From Paracyclopina nana (taxonomy: Eukaryota; Arthropoda; Copepoda; Cyclopoida; Cyclopettidae): a stretch of 64,000 nucleotides of DNA. The stretch covers positions 7,006,001-7,070,000 of the forward strand of contig JAGUCH010000003.1 of NCBI GenBank assembly GCA_019096065.1, read 5' to 3'. A program made the position numbers and the translations under genes. The notes under the pieces were generated by a model. The model was given only the letters and a program-made list of their open reading frames with translations. It searched no databases and was not told the DNA's origin. This document shows positions 1-13,500 of this stretch, piece after piece. Position 1 is the first letter of the stretch. Every line of letters begins with the position of its first letter.

Positions 1-1526
1 CCCTTTTTTCCGATAAGGTCAGGCTCCTCCCGCGCCGTTACTTATGTCCGGGTCGAGTTTCGCCAGCAATCATCCAGCAATTATTGATTGCGAGCTTCGA
101 GGGCGAGGGCAATTTGATTGCGATAACACGCTGTATAGATTTCATCTTAAGCGAGCGTACGCAGTAGTGTGAACTCGTCAGTGACGACGTCGCGCAAGGC
201 CTCTCGAGTGCTTAAAAGTTTGTTGGGCAAATATTAGTCGTGGAATTTTGAGGGAAGAAGACTTCTGCACCTTCAGTCATTGAAATTTGCTGGTCCTTGT
301 CAGAAGCTGGAAGAATTGTTGGACTTGGAATTAGCGCAGCAGAGTTTGAAAATTAGGTATGCAAAGAAGCTCCCATTTGACTGCTGCAGTGAAGATGAGT
401 GACGGCGATCTTGCTCGTGTAGAACCCATATTCAACTTTTGGGTGCTGCTGCAGCTGCTCTCCTTTTGCGCATTTAGCGTTCAACTATCCTTTTTTTCTC
501 CCTGCCTGTCTGTGAAAAGATCCGGTCTGCGATGAGTTCTTTTTAGTTAGTTTACATTACACTTGGTAGTAGCATTCATTCATTGTCTTTTGTCGCAGCG
601 CGAGTGAGCCATAACAACTACTCAGCTTGCTCTTTGCCCAAGTCACACATTGCATTGGCTGCTGTGTTTTGAATGCTTTTCTAGCATGCAATGGCCAATT
701 CTTATTTGAAGGGAAAAAAATTTCTCAAACACTCTATGAGTGTGTGGCTGCAAATAATTGATTTTGTGTAGAGAACAACTATTAGCCCCCTATATACGAC
801 TTAAGCCTAGACTTAAAAAGTGTAAGCTGATATGCAGCCCAGGAGTAGAGTAGCGGACCCAGCTTCAAAAGCCACCGAGTGTGTACAATATCGCAACACA
901 ATACACAGCGAAGCTCGAGCTTTTGAGCTCATGCCAATTTGATGCAACGAATAGCTGAAGTAGTGTAGTAGTGCCTTGAAACAGTGATGAGCAGCAGCAA
1001 CAGCAACACTCAGAAGAAATATATATATGACAATTGCAAAAAATGAAGGGACAAAACAGCAACAGACGGGTGCTTCTTTGCATATCTAGCATCGCTGCTG
1101 TCGATCAATGCAGGCTGTTGCTCCTAGTGTGGGAATCGCCAGCTACGTCAAATTCTGTTTTGGCCACTAACTGCTGCTGACTGCCATCAGCAAACTTCAA
1201 TTACCTGCTCAGCTTGGATAAAGGCCTCGCGGGGCCACCGAAGATAATGTGCAGCACACAAGAAGAGCCTTGACTGATGGCCTTCTCTCGCCTAATTGCG
1301 GGCTCCCTCCTCGTTCGTTAGAAACAAAAAATGATGAAAAAATTGTGCGAGCAGCTGGCCTTGAACGAGTGCAGCAGCAGTTTATTATCGTGCAGCTTTT
1401 CTTCTTCTACGAACTATTGCCAATTCAGCTGACCGCCACAGAAGTATAGCCTATACGAGCAAACGGAATTAGCCAAAACAGAGGAATATTATCATTGAGT
1501 TCGAAAAGTGATCATTCTACAACAGC
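1..1526 (+). promoter_or_regulatory. Upstream region and putative 5' UTR exon of the RhoGEF gene
   Basis: No convincing coding sequence was seen here. A plausible non-coding first exon ends at 356, where the sequence aattag is followed by gtatgc, a good splice donor. A matching acceptor, ctacaacag, ends at 1525, one base before the start codon at 1527. The intron would be 357-1525. The transcription start is not evident. PDZ and RGS domains typical of this GEF family, if present, would have to lie before the window in other transcripts. Confidence 0.35.
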
Positions 1527-4500
1527 ATGTCTGCCATTCTGAGGACACTGGCATCCTCGGCATCCTCCAAGGAATCTCAGGAATGCCGACAGCAGCATCA
1601 TTTTGCCACAGATAGAGATCTGGCTGCGAGCACTGGAGGTGGTGGTGTAGATCTTGTCATCAACAGAGTGGAGAATGGCTTTGCTAAAATATTTATGCAG
1701 CTAGAAGCAATGGATGAGAGGCTGCAAGAAGTGCAAGGCATTAGCGAAAAAGTAGACATGCTGGAAGCTTCTGTCAGGCTTTTGGAGAACAATGCCTTCA
1801 TGTGGCCAATTATTCACCAGCATCTGGAGGATACGAGTTTGTCTTCATCGTCCTTGCATTCCTCAACTCCCACGATAGCAACGACATCACCGACAAACTT
1901 GAATAAGAGGCTGCTGCCTCGGAGGAACCACACAATCGGCAACATCAAGTACGACTCGTCTGCCTACAAGGTGAGCTTCAACCTTCAGGCGGCAACCGAA
2001 GAGGCCGCCGCCAATATGGTGATGGCTACCGAGAAGGAGCTGAGGAAGAGGACCATATCTAACCCAGAATCACCCGAGGAGAAAAGCCCCGTTTTGGCCC
2101 ACCACTCTCCGCCTCATGTTGTCACCCCTCCAATCGTCCGTTCCAAATCCTTCAGCAACGACTTTGAGTACAAGCTCCCCGGAAAGAATCCGGATGGCAA
2201 GGTCATCAAAAGGCCGAGCACTCAGCTCCTCATTCCGGCCTCAAGGTCCAAATCGTTTCGCCATCCTTCATCAGTGCCAGCCAAGTCGCCTCGCTTTAGC
2301 TGGAGTGGGACGAATCAGGATGTTCCAGAAGCCAGTAGCAACTTTCAGTCGTTGTCACTCAAGGACGCGAGGCTGAGAGGTTCAGTGACCTCGTTGGCCT
2401 CGATGGACTTTGGCGGATCCGGCTCAACGACGCCAATTCCACCAAATGCTAAGCCTCCCTTTGAAATTTCTGCCAAGGAGCTAATGCAAAGGCCCACCAA
2501 TCACCACGCGGGCACGCTTGAAATGAAGAAAACCTCGGGCTTCAAGTCGTACAAAAGATACTGGAGTGTGCTTGACGGCAACTTTCTGTACCTCTACGGC
2601 AGAGAAAAGGACTCGAAAGCCAAGCAAATCATCGACATTTCCGGTGTTAGCATCGCGGTGGAAGCCACCTCTTCCGACGGCGCTGTGGGCCTCTCAATTG
2701 GCAATAACAGTGCCTCTGTTAGCAACGTCAGCATTGTCAGCAGTAGCAGTTCGACCAACTTGTCTTCCGGCAGTTTCCGCGAGTCTTTAAAGAAGCGGGC
2801 AGGTCGCTCGTTTGAGCTCGTTTTTAATAACGGCGAGAATCGCTGCTTCGCCGCCCATTCGAAGGAGGAGGCTGAAGAATGGATGAAAAAGTTGCGCGAG
2901 GCCTCGACAGTGAAGCTCTTCTGCCACGATCAAGACCGCGTGGCTTTTGAGCAGGACCTCGAAGAAGCTGAGCTGGTGTATTGCGATAATTCCCAGCAGG
3001 AATGGAGGGCCGCATTTCGCCACCATTCTCGCAATCCCAGCAGGTAGCCAACTAGTACAACTAAACCTTATTTCTGTATAGTATATAGGCATTTTTAAAG
3101 CTGGAAATTCTCCAAGGAGTGCACGCATCAATTTTATTTATGAAATTATGCTATGAAATGATTCGGGCGATTTGATTTGAGTTTCCAAGTATTTACAGTT
3201 CGTCCCTGGACAGCCCTGCAACCTCCATGCAGGACATGGCCGGCGGCCGTTCCACCGTGACGGCAGCGGCCTCGCTGGCCTCCGCGGCCGACCTGACGTC
3301 AGTGTCGTCCTCGTCACAGTTCCAGCAGTCGGCACAAACCTGCTGGGACTCCGACTTTGAGACCGAGCCTGACCCCCCTGATTGGCGTCTATCCATTGAT
3401 CAAGACGACTTGGGAAAGCTGAATCCTCGCGAGAGGAAGCGGCAAGACGTCATTAATGGTGAGTTTTGGCCGATTGAGTCGGCGGCAGCGAGCGAGAGAA
3501 AATTCAATTGGAAAACTTTCACATTGTGAGCTTACACAAAAGTTGGGAGGAAGAGGAACTAATCTAGAAAATTTCGCCTGCGATAGCACCTTTTTGCATA
3601 CCCTATGCGAACCACCAATGAAGCATGCAAATTCATTCAAAAGCCAAGGGCAGGCAAGCTAGCTCGAGTGTGGGAGACGAAAGTTTGTAGTTTCGGCGTT
3701 TGCCACATGGCCACCAACGGCCACTTCTTGCACGATCTTAGACATGGCAAACTTTCCTGCTGATGTCAAGGCTTACTACACTTCTGGCTTACCAGTTGCT
3801 GACTCTGTTTTGTTTTTGCAGAATTCTTCCATACAGAAAAAAGCCACGTGCGCAACCTGAAGGTGCTTGACCGTTTGTTTTGCAAACCCCTTATGGAATC
3901 GGGGATTATGCCGAAAGATCTCGTGGAACGGCTTTTTCCTAATCTGGAGGAAGTGCTGAACCTGCACAACCAGTACAACCAGAAAATGAAGGAAAGGGCC
4001 AAGGCCGGCTTCCCGGTGGGGAACATCGGGGACATGCTCTGCGAAATGGTACGAAAATAATAATTGCCTTTATCATCTTCCGTCGTATCGATCTCCAATA
4101 TCTGATTATTATTGTATTACAGTTTGACGGACCTATGGGAGATACTCTTATACAAGTCGGAGCGGAGTTCACGAAGAATCAAAAGCTGTCGATTGAGGAG
4201 CTGAAGGAGAGGCGCAAGCGAGACCATAAATTCGACCTGTTCCTCACCGACCAGGAGCGAAGGCCGGAATGCCGAAGGCTGGGCCTGCAAGCTCTGCTAC
4301 CAGTGGAGCACCAGAGATTGGTCAAGTATCCGCTCCTCCTGGAGCAGTTATCTAAACAGTGTGATAAGGAGGGCGAGGAGTTTGCCCAAGTTCGACGCTG
4401 CGTTGATCGCAGCCGCGAAATCCTAGAGTCCATAGACAAGCAAGTGGCGGAGGCTCAAAATATTCAGAGGCTGGCGGAGATTCAGCGCAACCTTGATACC

Positions 4501-7500
4501 TCGGGATTGGAGAAAATGCCAGAAAGTCCGATTTGCTCCGAATACCGAGTGAGTAGTGTACCTAGCGCAATTCCAGGGCTTTCCTTGCCAAAGCATAATT
4601 GAATTCCGCTCAGCAAATCTTTTGATGCAGCTGAACTTTTTCCTCTGAGGCTTCCTCGTTGCTGGAAAAAGTCTGGTTCCCAATTATATTTAGTCTACGA
4701 GCGTACTCTTTTTTCCTAGCTCTTACCTTTCTATCCTTTTCCAGAGCCTCGACTTGACGAAACACCGGCTGATCTACGATGGGCCCTTGACGATGAAACT
4801 TGGGGACACGAAACGCTTCAAAACGATAGATCTTCATGTTGTTTTGTTAGAAGATTGCATCATGTTGTTGCAGAAGCAGGACGACAAGTACATGTTGAAA
4901 TTTCACACCTTCGGAAGCACGGCCGTGGGCAATCAGGGCCACAAATTTTGCCACTCGCCAGTGATCAAATTCTCTACCATGTTGGTGCGACCAGTGGCCA
5001 CTGGTAAATCGAATCCAAATTTCATGATTGCCGGCTCTTCCAAAAACAAATTCAATTTCAGATAAACGGGCTTTCTACCTTCTCAACACCACGCAGAATG
5101 GACCTCAAATCTACGAGTTGGTGGCCTCCTCCACGGCGGATCGAACACAGTAAGTTCATATCCTTTTTCTGCTACGCGTGTCGATCTCGGTAACGGCGAG
5201 ACATTTAGCTTTGTTTACCTTCCCGTGTCATGACAAGCTTCCCTCAGTTAAGATGTGCTCGAGGCCTTTTGGCACCCTTTATTAGAGTGCAGGCGACGAG
5301 GCGCCAAGCTCAAATTAACTTGCACAATGATTATGAAGACGGATTCAGGGCTACTACGACTACTTCTCAGAAATGCCTTCCACTTTTGGTCAAGGGTGCA
5401 AATTAGGCACAATAAATCTTGAGCAGCTAGTCCCCTGCTTACTGCTAGCTACTACCACTAGCTGCCCTCGTAAAAGATCCCCGATAAAAAATTGTGTCAG
5501 AAAAAACTCTCTGCTGCTAGGCGCAGTGTATTGCTCTATAAAAATGCAGCACAACTAGCCTCGAATTAATTTGTAGCTGGGTATGGCCTCGGGTTTCATC
5601 CAATCCTCCGCCACTGATTCCAGCTCCCTGCAGGTAGTTGTAGCTGTCTGATGATATGCCTTTAAAAGCGCAAAAACGTCGTAAAAATTACCATGTTTTA
5701 CGACCGTGCCTTCAATGATCCTCTTAAGGAATGAAGCGATAAAATTGTCTCCAGCGCGAGTTTTTCTACTCCTGCTGCTGTCCGTGAAAGATTGTCATGG
5801 ACGTGACAAGCATGGCAACGTTTTCTTCAAGAGACAAACCAGCATCAGACCTGTCGACAGCCACCTTCCATATTTTTGTCCGAAATTTTATTCGCCTCTC
5901 ATTTATGTCGGAGGCAAGCTTCACAGCTGGCAAATTTCGAAAATGTGCCTGTTAAATAATATTGGAGAAATAAGAGCCTGGCAAAAACAAGGTTTCGTTT
6001 GCTGACCTCAGAAAAATAGTCAAGTGATTTACAATGCGCGCCTAGCTAATAATTTTGCATATATGGCTTTAAAAATATTCGCATCTCGCATACTACGAAA
6101 AGTGTGATTCTCTTCTCGTAACGCACTTTAGTGAGCGGGTGCGGTGGCACAAAAAGTATTTGGTCATGCGAAAATTTTAGCATTCCATGTAATGCAATTT
6201 TGAGCTAGCGCGCGTGTACGTAGCATACGTAATACGTGTGGGGTGTGCAATATTACGTTTCAAATGGGCCTATTAGAATCACGCAAGACTTGTTGCACGG
6301 CTGTCAAAGAATTGAGGGAATATACTTTGGACTCGGGCCTTCAATCATCATTAGCAGCAAGGGTCTTGGCAAAAAGTGCTTAGTATATGCAGCACAGAAG
6401 CAAGCGGTAGTAGCATGTAAGGCCGAAACAAAAGGTCTCATTCCCATAGTATGATGGTAATGAGTATCAAGCAGATCTGAATTGAGAAGGGGGGGATGAT
6501 GAGAAACTTTTCATCGCACTGCCGAAGAAAAGTTCACGATGATGCCTCAAGCAGCTACAGGAGAGCTTCTTTTGATCATTGGCAAAAAATCTCGGCCCTG
6601 TAATTACCACCAGGCACACGGCTCACCTTGCCTATATTTTGTGGAGTATATCTTTTATGGGGCCACTAAAGATGCGAAAGATTCTTCGCGCCTGCATCTA
6701 TTTCTATTCTGCAAGCTACGAGCGGGGTGCAAAATTATATTTTCCCTATTGTGCTTTTCACCAAGTGCTAATTACAATCTTGTAGATGGTAATCAGAGGG
6801 TCGACTGGAAAAAATTGCCTCGGCAGTATTTTTTTCCGTTTGTTTTTCGGGTAAAGCCCAGTGCATGACGAGGCAAAACACAAACTGCCTTGCTCCATTT
6901 AGAAAAATGACAATTATTGTCACGGTGTCCAAAGCCCAACAATGCGGCATCTAATGATCCGACCCTATATCTATTATTGCTATTTGATGCGAGCATAGAG
7001 GTTGAAACCTTGCTCTCCCTCCAGCCTAAAATTACACATCATCGTTATTCCCCAGTCTGCTGCCTGCCTCAAAAACATGGATGTGAATGAAATTGAAACT
7101 GAATCGAGCCCAAAACTAATGATCCCAGTCGTCCAATATGTTTGGCCCTATGGCCAAGAATATGACAATCCGAATTCCGCGTCTTTTCATCCAGATGACA
7201 CTGTAGTCCAATCTCCCTAGCACTGACGCCTATAGCTACATTGGAAAAAAGTGATATAGCTCGCTTGGATGCATGAGTGTTGCTCTGCAGCACTCACTAA
7301 TTCTGTATGATCGCATATTCCACTTTTTTGGCATGCATGCACTAAGCCTGGCTCAATTTTTCTCTTGATCCTTGGATGGCATGCAGAATCCCCTTGACGT
7401 CGTTGTCGTCGTGGAAATTGAGACATCCTCGCCTTTCCTACTTGTTTAGCTAGCAGAGAACATCATTAAAGCACTTGTAGAAAATCGTGATTTGCGAATC

Positions 7501-10500
7501 CTATTGTGCACTTTTGGCTAAAGAGCAGTGTAAGTATGCGCGAGCTCAGACGTACCTGGTCGTGGACAAATGTTGTTTCGTGTGTGTCATTGTTTGGTTT
7601 CATGCACACGTGGGAGTGTCTGCAAAGATTTATGGCGACGGCCTCTATAATGTGTCTCAGTACTACTTCTACGAGATGCCTAGACTAAAGTGGTGTGAAC
7701 TTTAGCCAGGAAAATGTCAATATCGAGAGAACACATTTGGCCATTTGCATCGCAGCCGATAGATCGAGAGAGCGTGAGCAGCACTTGGTCTTTTATTAGC
7801 CGTATTCTCCTCGCTTCATGAGCAATCAATCGTACATTCCTGCACTTCCACACAATACTCCTCCTTAAGACAACAAATTATATCTGATACGCCAGAGCGG
7901 CTGCGAGAATAAGGCGAATGCCACTTTATACGTATAAGGCTACTATGCTAAGTTGCATTCCTATGAGTGCCATATTTGGATCCTCAGCCGACTTGTCACA
8001 CCACGCGACGATTGCTGCTGCATCTTTTCCTACTGCTACAACTTGTCGTCCACTTTTTGGTGGCTTAATGCGACATTCAATACTCATAATGTGTTTGAGT
8101 GCACAGATCAATTTTCTCGTAAGCTGGTCAATTTTTGGCTTTAGTTCGTTTTGCGCCAAGTTTCCCCCTCGTGCGCGAGCTCCTCCGCGGATTTTCCACG
8201 CTCTTTTCCGCCGCGACTCGTCGCAGAATGATGAGGTGCCCGGACTTTGCCCCGACTTGGCGGCGACAAATTCAACCTGGGCCGCTAGTAGTCGGAATGC
8301 AAAGCCTGCTTGAGGCTCATGTTGCCACCTAAGCTAACTTGACTCTCGCTCCGCTACGCGAGCACTGAGGCCGAGTGTAATTCCGCCGCGACCTCAATCG
8401 CAGGAATTCTAGCCCATTAGTTGGTGTTTCGGATCCGGCCCTCGAAACAACATCATGGCCTTTAATCGTTTCGACGAGCGGAGGTCGACGTACAATTTCG
8501 AAAAGACTGCTCGCAACTCCGCAGCCAAGCCTTTTCTCAGGGCCGAGTCGCCCCTCAGTTCGCCGCTCTTCCGGAAGAAGCAATTCCTCAACGGCAATGC
8601 TTCCATGCCGTCCTCGGTGGCCTCGAGCAGAGACTCCAGCCTCGACAGGGCCCACCTTGATGGCCCCCCTCCCACTGCCTTCCATCAGGTGGTCAACAGG
8701 GTGATGTCGAGCAGTCCCACGATGAGCCTTCGCAAGAGGTTCCAAGTGATCCGATCTGGCTCGTTCAGTGATGCTAAGTCCACTCTGGAAAACAAGCGGA
8801 AAAAGTGGCTCTTGGAACGGAGCGGGAGCCTCAGGATCCCGGGCAAGTACAAAAAGGAAGAAGAGTCGCCCTGGTCCTCGCCGGAGGCTGACCGGCGTGG
8901 CAGCCTCCCTGTTCACCATGGCTGCTCCCCTCCCCTGCGAGGTCGGTCCATCGATCGCGTTCAACTCCTTGAGAGACGCGGCTCGTACAATCCAAGCAGT
9001 GACGTGGACTCTGGCAAGATCAAGGGGTTTGTCAACAGGTAAATCTTGGCCTATTGTTTTATACATTGGGCCTCTGCTAGTTTGTCATCATGCCTTTAAA
9101 GGTTAGGGCTATTTCAGGGGGGGTCATGGATATTAAATCATCCAAATATATCGACCGAAGGCAGAAGACCATTGGTCAATTTGTTAGAGCAGGCTCAATA
9201 AAAAAGGTTCCAGGTTTCACTCAGTGAACGCGACGACGGCCGAGCAAGAAAATGTTCGTCAACCCACTTTTTTGCTGCTGCCAGCCCCTCTCGCTCAGTC
9301 ACCTGGTCATGCCTAAATTAACATATGGCTTCGAAGCTCGCCGAGAATCGCCCAAAGGGTATTTCTTGATTAAGTTAGCCGTCAGAGAGTTTGTCGCATC
9401 TACTCGGGTGGGTACTCCATATCCCAATCAGGGGACGATTCAATTTTGAGATTGCAATCTGGATATATAGGAATTCTCCATGAGCCAGAGTTTTCTTCAA
9501 GCTGGCTGGATGGCTCACAAATCACGAGATATCATCATGACCTATGATGAATGGAGTATGCGCGCGTCTGCTGATGCTCACTCTAAAGCAAGCATTCTAG
9601 GCAATCAAAGGTTTTCTCAAGGCTTTTCGCAAGTTGTTCATATGTATACTGATTTATCTACCGCGCGGGCTGATGCCGTGGACCACGGCTGCTGCGACAA
9701 AGAGATTAGGGATTATTGCGAGTGCTGCAGCAGACCTGAAGAGGATTGCCAAATAATGAGAGCTTAATAGGGTTTCCTCCTTTTTTTGGCCGATGCGTTA
9801 CAAACTAGGAAAGGCTTTCGGTGGCGGCGCGGCGTGGGTGTGTATCTGAGCGCGGATTCAATTCCCCGTTTTTGCTGCTCGGCCTCTGCGTGTTATTAGA
9901 CTTGTTGGTAACAGGTGGATGAAGGGCACTCGCAACTTCTGTTGCATTAATGGAGTTTCCACTCTGTTTGACCTCTTTCATGCAAGACTTCAAAAGGCCC
10001 CTCCTGTGACGTGTTGCGATTATAAAACCGTTTTTGCAGTCGACTGGCTAGGCCCTCTTCTTACATATGTGCCTTTGCATTTCTAATCAAGTTTACTATG
10101 AGGAAACGAGGTCATTGCCCATTCCCTGTGCTATCATAGCACGCATCAGTCAAAGGAGTGTATCCACAGTTCCGTTTTCGCCCTGAAATTGAATTTTTTT
10201 TCCCTCCACTTTCTGGAGGCTTGGTGCTCACATCATGCGATGTTTGCTGTTTCTTAGCTGTGCTCCAGCTACTACTGCTGCATTTTTCACGTCGCCCATT
10301 TCCACGGTAGAGATCAAGAGCATCAATTAGGGGCTAGGCTAAGGCAGCTCGCAGAGTGGTCACGTCATGAAACACCCTGTGGGACACACGATTATTATTA
10401 CTTGGTCAATATCATGTTATATGCTACACATGGTTTTTTTCTTCCCATTTTCAATTGGCGGTTGCGCAACCGCAGAAATTCCTGCTGCCGTCAATCATCA

Positions 10501-13500
10501 ATCTTGGACGGATGCTGTCTGTAATGACTCGCACATAAACTTTTCAAATGATGATAAAAATTGACTAATGAGCCACCTGCTGGGAGTGCTTCTTAGTTGT
10601 TGTTGTTCATAATGGCTTTTGTCCATGCAAATTGGCATTCTTCGCAAATGAGTAGAGTCCATGGATAATTTACGGCGAGGAGATTTCGCCGTCTGATCCA
10701 TCCATCCATCCTCCACATACCTACCAGGTTGACGGACGTTTCTGCAGCATGGATTTTTGCTTGCTAGCTTGCAAAACAGATTAAGATATCCCTCGGTGAT
10801 TGTGTCGCATGCTCAGCCAGACGGCGGTATAAATTACTTGCTAACTTAAAGTGCGTGACTGCATTGTTGCTAACCACGTCGGCTTCTGCTTCTTACGACG
10901 TCCCCAATATGCCTGGATGTCAGCTCAAAAGCCTTTGACAAAGGAGCCCCGTGAAGCCTTGAGGCTCAATCGACTCCTCTTGCCCTAGACGAAAATGGTG
11001 CTTTTGTACCATGCTACATAGTAGCTTGCTGATGCTAAACCTTGTTGTTCGCACTTTCTTCTGCTCAGATGCCATTAGGTGTCAAAATTGAGACGCTTGC
11101 TACCTTCGTACACCTTTTTTGTTGTCGAGTGTTCCTGGCTTTTTTTCCGCGTCAGAAGATGGATGATGTTGACAATAATGCCTTTAAATTCATCTCGTCA
11201 GCAGTCATTTTCTCGCCCTCCGTCGTCGTAGGCGATTTTTTTGTACCTAGATCTCTCACACGCCCTTAATCTATTTTTACCAAATGGAGGGGATAGTTTA
11301 GGGCTGGATTATTAGGCACTTCCATTTTTTTCCTGATCGAGGCCAAAGTTCGACAGCAATACATCAAGATGCCCAGGAAAAAATGCTAGTTTCATCGGCC
11401 ATCGTGTTTAATAGGGCCCCCCTCGTAGCTGGTGTGTAACATTCCATGGAATTTGGCATTCGAGGATAAAATGTGTCGTCTTCTCTCTTGTTGTCTTTGC
11501 ATACAAAGAAATACAGATGTCACAAATCCTCCTGAATGGCAAAATCTGAAAACCATCATACGGCTTGAAGATGTAGCACTTTGGAATTCAAGGATGATGT
11601 GCCACCACTCAACTAGTGTACCATAAGTCTGCCGCCAGCTCTCACTCTCTCCAAAGGAAATGATTTAGGGCTGGAGCTAATTGGCTGTAATGCTGCGTCC
11701 CAACTAAAGGTCAAATAGTAACTGCTTTTTAAGCAGCAATTAAATGTTGGTTTTGCATAGGAAAATTTAGCCTCGTAGACATCGCCCAAATGGCTTCAAA
11801 GGGGCGCGGCTGGCCCATTTTAAAATGGCTACCCAATTGCCACCCTTTAGATAGAAATTATCTTGGACTACTTGAGGCTGCTCCTCCCTGCGAGCGTTAA
11901 GCGTAGCTAACTCTAGCAGCATTTTGAGAGCTCTAAAAGTAGTCGTAGCATTATATAGTATCGTAATTGCGTGTGTGGGCTTAACAAACTGCCTCGCGCA
12001 TCAACATACTTGAGAGCTAGTAGGGGTGGCTTTATTGCCATATGCCTTCTCTCATCATTGAGACAACAATGGCTAGACGACCATTTCGCATGGACATTTA
12101 TGGCTTGATCAAGGAGAAGAAGGAGGAGGGAGGCCAGGTTTTAACGAGCACCTAGCTTATAATTCTTGGCCATTGAAAAGTTTTCAATCTTCCTTCATTA
12201 CAGCCTCTTGCTGAGAATTCCCCGCGAGCCGCAGTTTCACCTAGTTGCTCATGAGTAGTGGCTTGACGATGAAATTTGCGTTCGTGAGTTATTGGCGCTT
12301 ATTGAATGAAGACAGGCGCTATTATTTACGTAGCAGCAGGATGAGGAATTTCAAATACAAGACGAAGAAGAAGCTCTCGGTTTTCGCGCAACTTCTTCTT
12401 AGCATTTCGCCCCGTCATCCAATTGCAGTTGCAAAGTGCCTCTTACACACTTCGTTGATAGCAGCCCTGCTGGATGTAATTAGGTGCCTTTAAATAGGCC
12501 CTTCTTTTGTGTGTTGGATAATATTTATGCGCCAATGTGATTTTGTGCTGACATCATCCGCGTGCAGCAATAGCATATACTCTACTACTATAAACGATGA
12601 CAGTCCGTAAAAATGCCTCCTCTGTGAGTTTTCTATGGCATTCCTGGTCATCCTCAAATAAATGCTTCTTCTACTCGTGTGCAAACATTTGCTGAGGAAA
12701 TTTTCACCTGGAAAAGAACACTGTAGTGTGATAAAATGATAGATGGGGGTTGGAAATAATTCAACGCTACAACCCGAGGCGTGAAACAAAGTTGCTTAAC
12801 TTTCCTTGTCCAATGCATTGGGTACGCATCTCCTCTTATGATGGGTGTTACGTCGCTGCTATCATAATTTTGCAGTACGGGCCATTTTCAATTCCCCCCA
12901 GATGGAACCGTGACAAATATTCTGCACAGAACCATCATCAATGCGCGATGATGCAAAAGCCATGATCGAAATTCCACTCGCGGCCGCGCTGTGGACTCTC
13001 CCCTTTTTTGATTGCGTCTCCACTCGAAATCAAAGTGCTGAGCGCGATATAAAAAGCCTTCTTCTTCTCGCGCGGTTTTGACAGCTACAATTTATGGCAC
13101 AATCTAGGCTTTTTGCTGCTTGCGGCGCCGGGCCATGAGTGATGCAAAAGTGCGAAGGGGCTGTGCGCGCGAGGGAAAAAACGCAGTTTGGACTGGCAAA
13201 TTGGGGCCAAATTCTCATTAGCCACACACGAACTAAATTAAGTTTTGGCAACCGGATTTTAAAGGCGAGTGCCTGATTAACCTCTCTCGCAATAAGTTGT
13301 AGCCGGCCTCTGCCCGCTGGCATTTACTACTTTGCTTTACCAAATGAGAATTGGACTAGACGTTGATGGATGGCCCATAAAGCCGTTTCGCAAGAATCTC
13401 CTAGCTAAGCGCCTGCAAAAAATAGCTCCCAACGCATGAAATATGTTTTCGGCTGGAAAGTGGAAGAATAAGATTACCTTTTATGGCGCATGCCAATGAC

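Noticed and set aside
6236..6868. Short plus-strand frames in the RhoGEF intron
   Set aside because: No domain, no splice context and no codon bias were seen.
8329..9066. 245-codon minus-strand frame over the alternative RhoGEF exon
   Set aside because: It mirrors a biased Ser/Arg-rich plus frame with a proper donor; the minus frame shows no domain.
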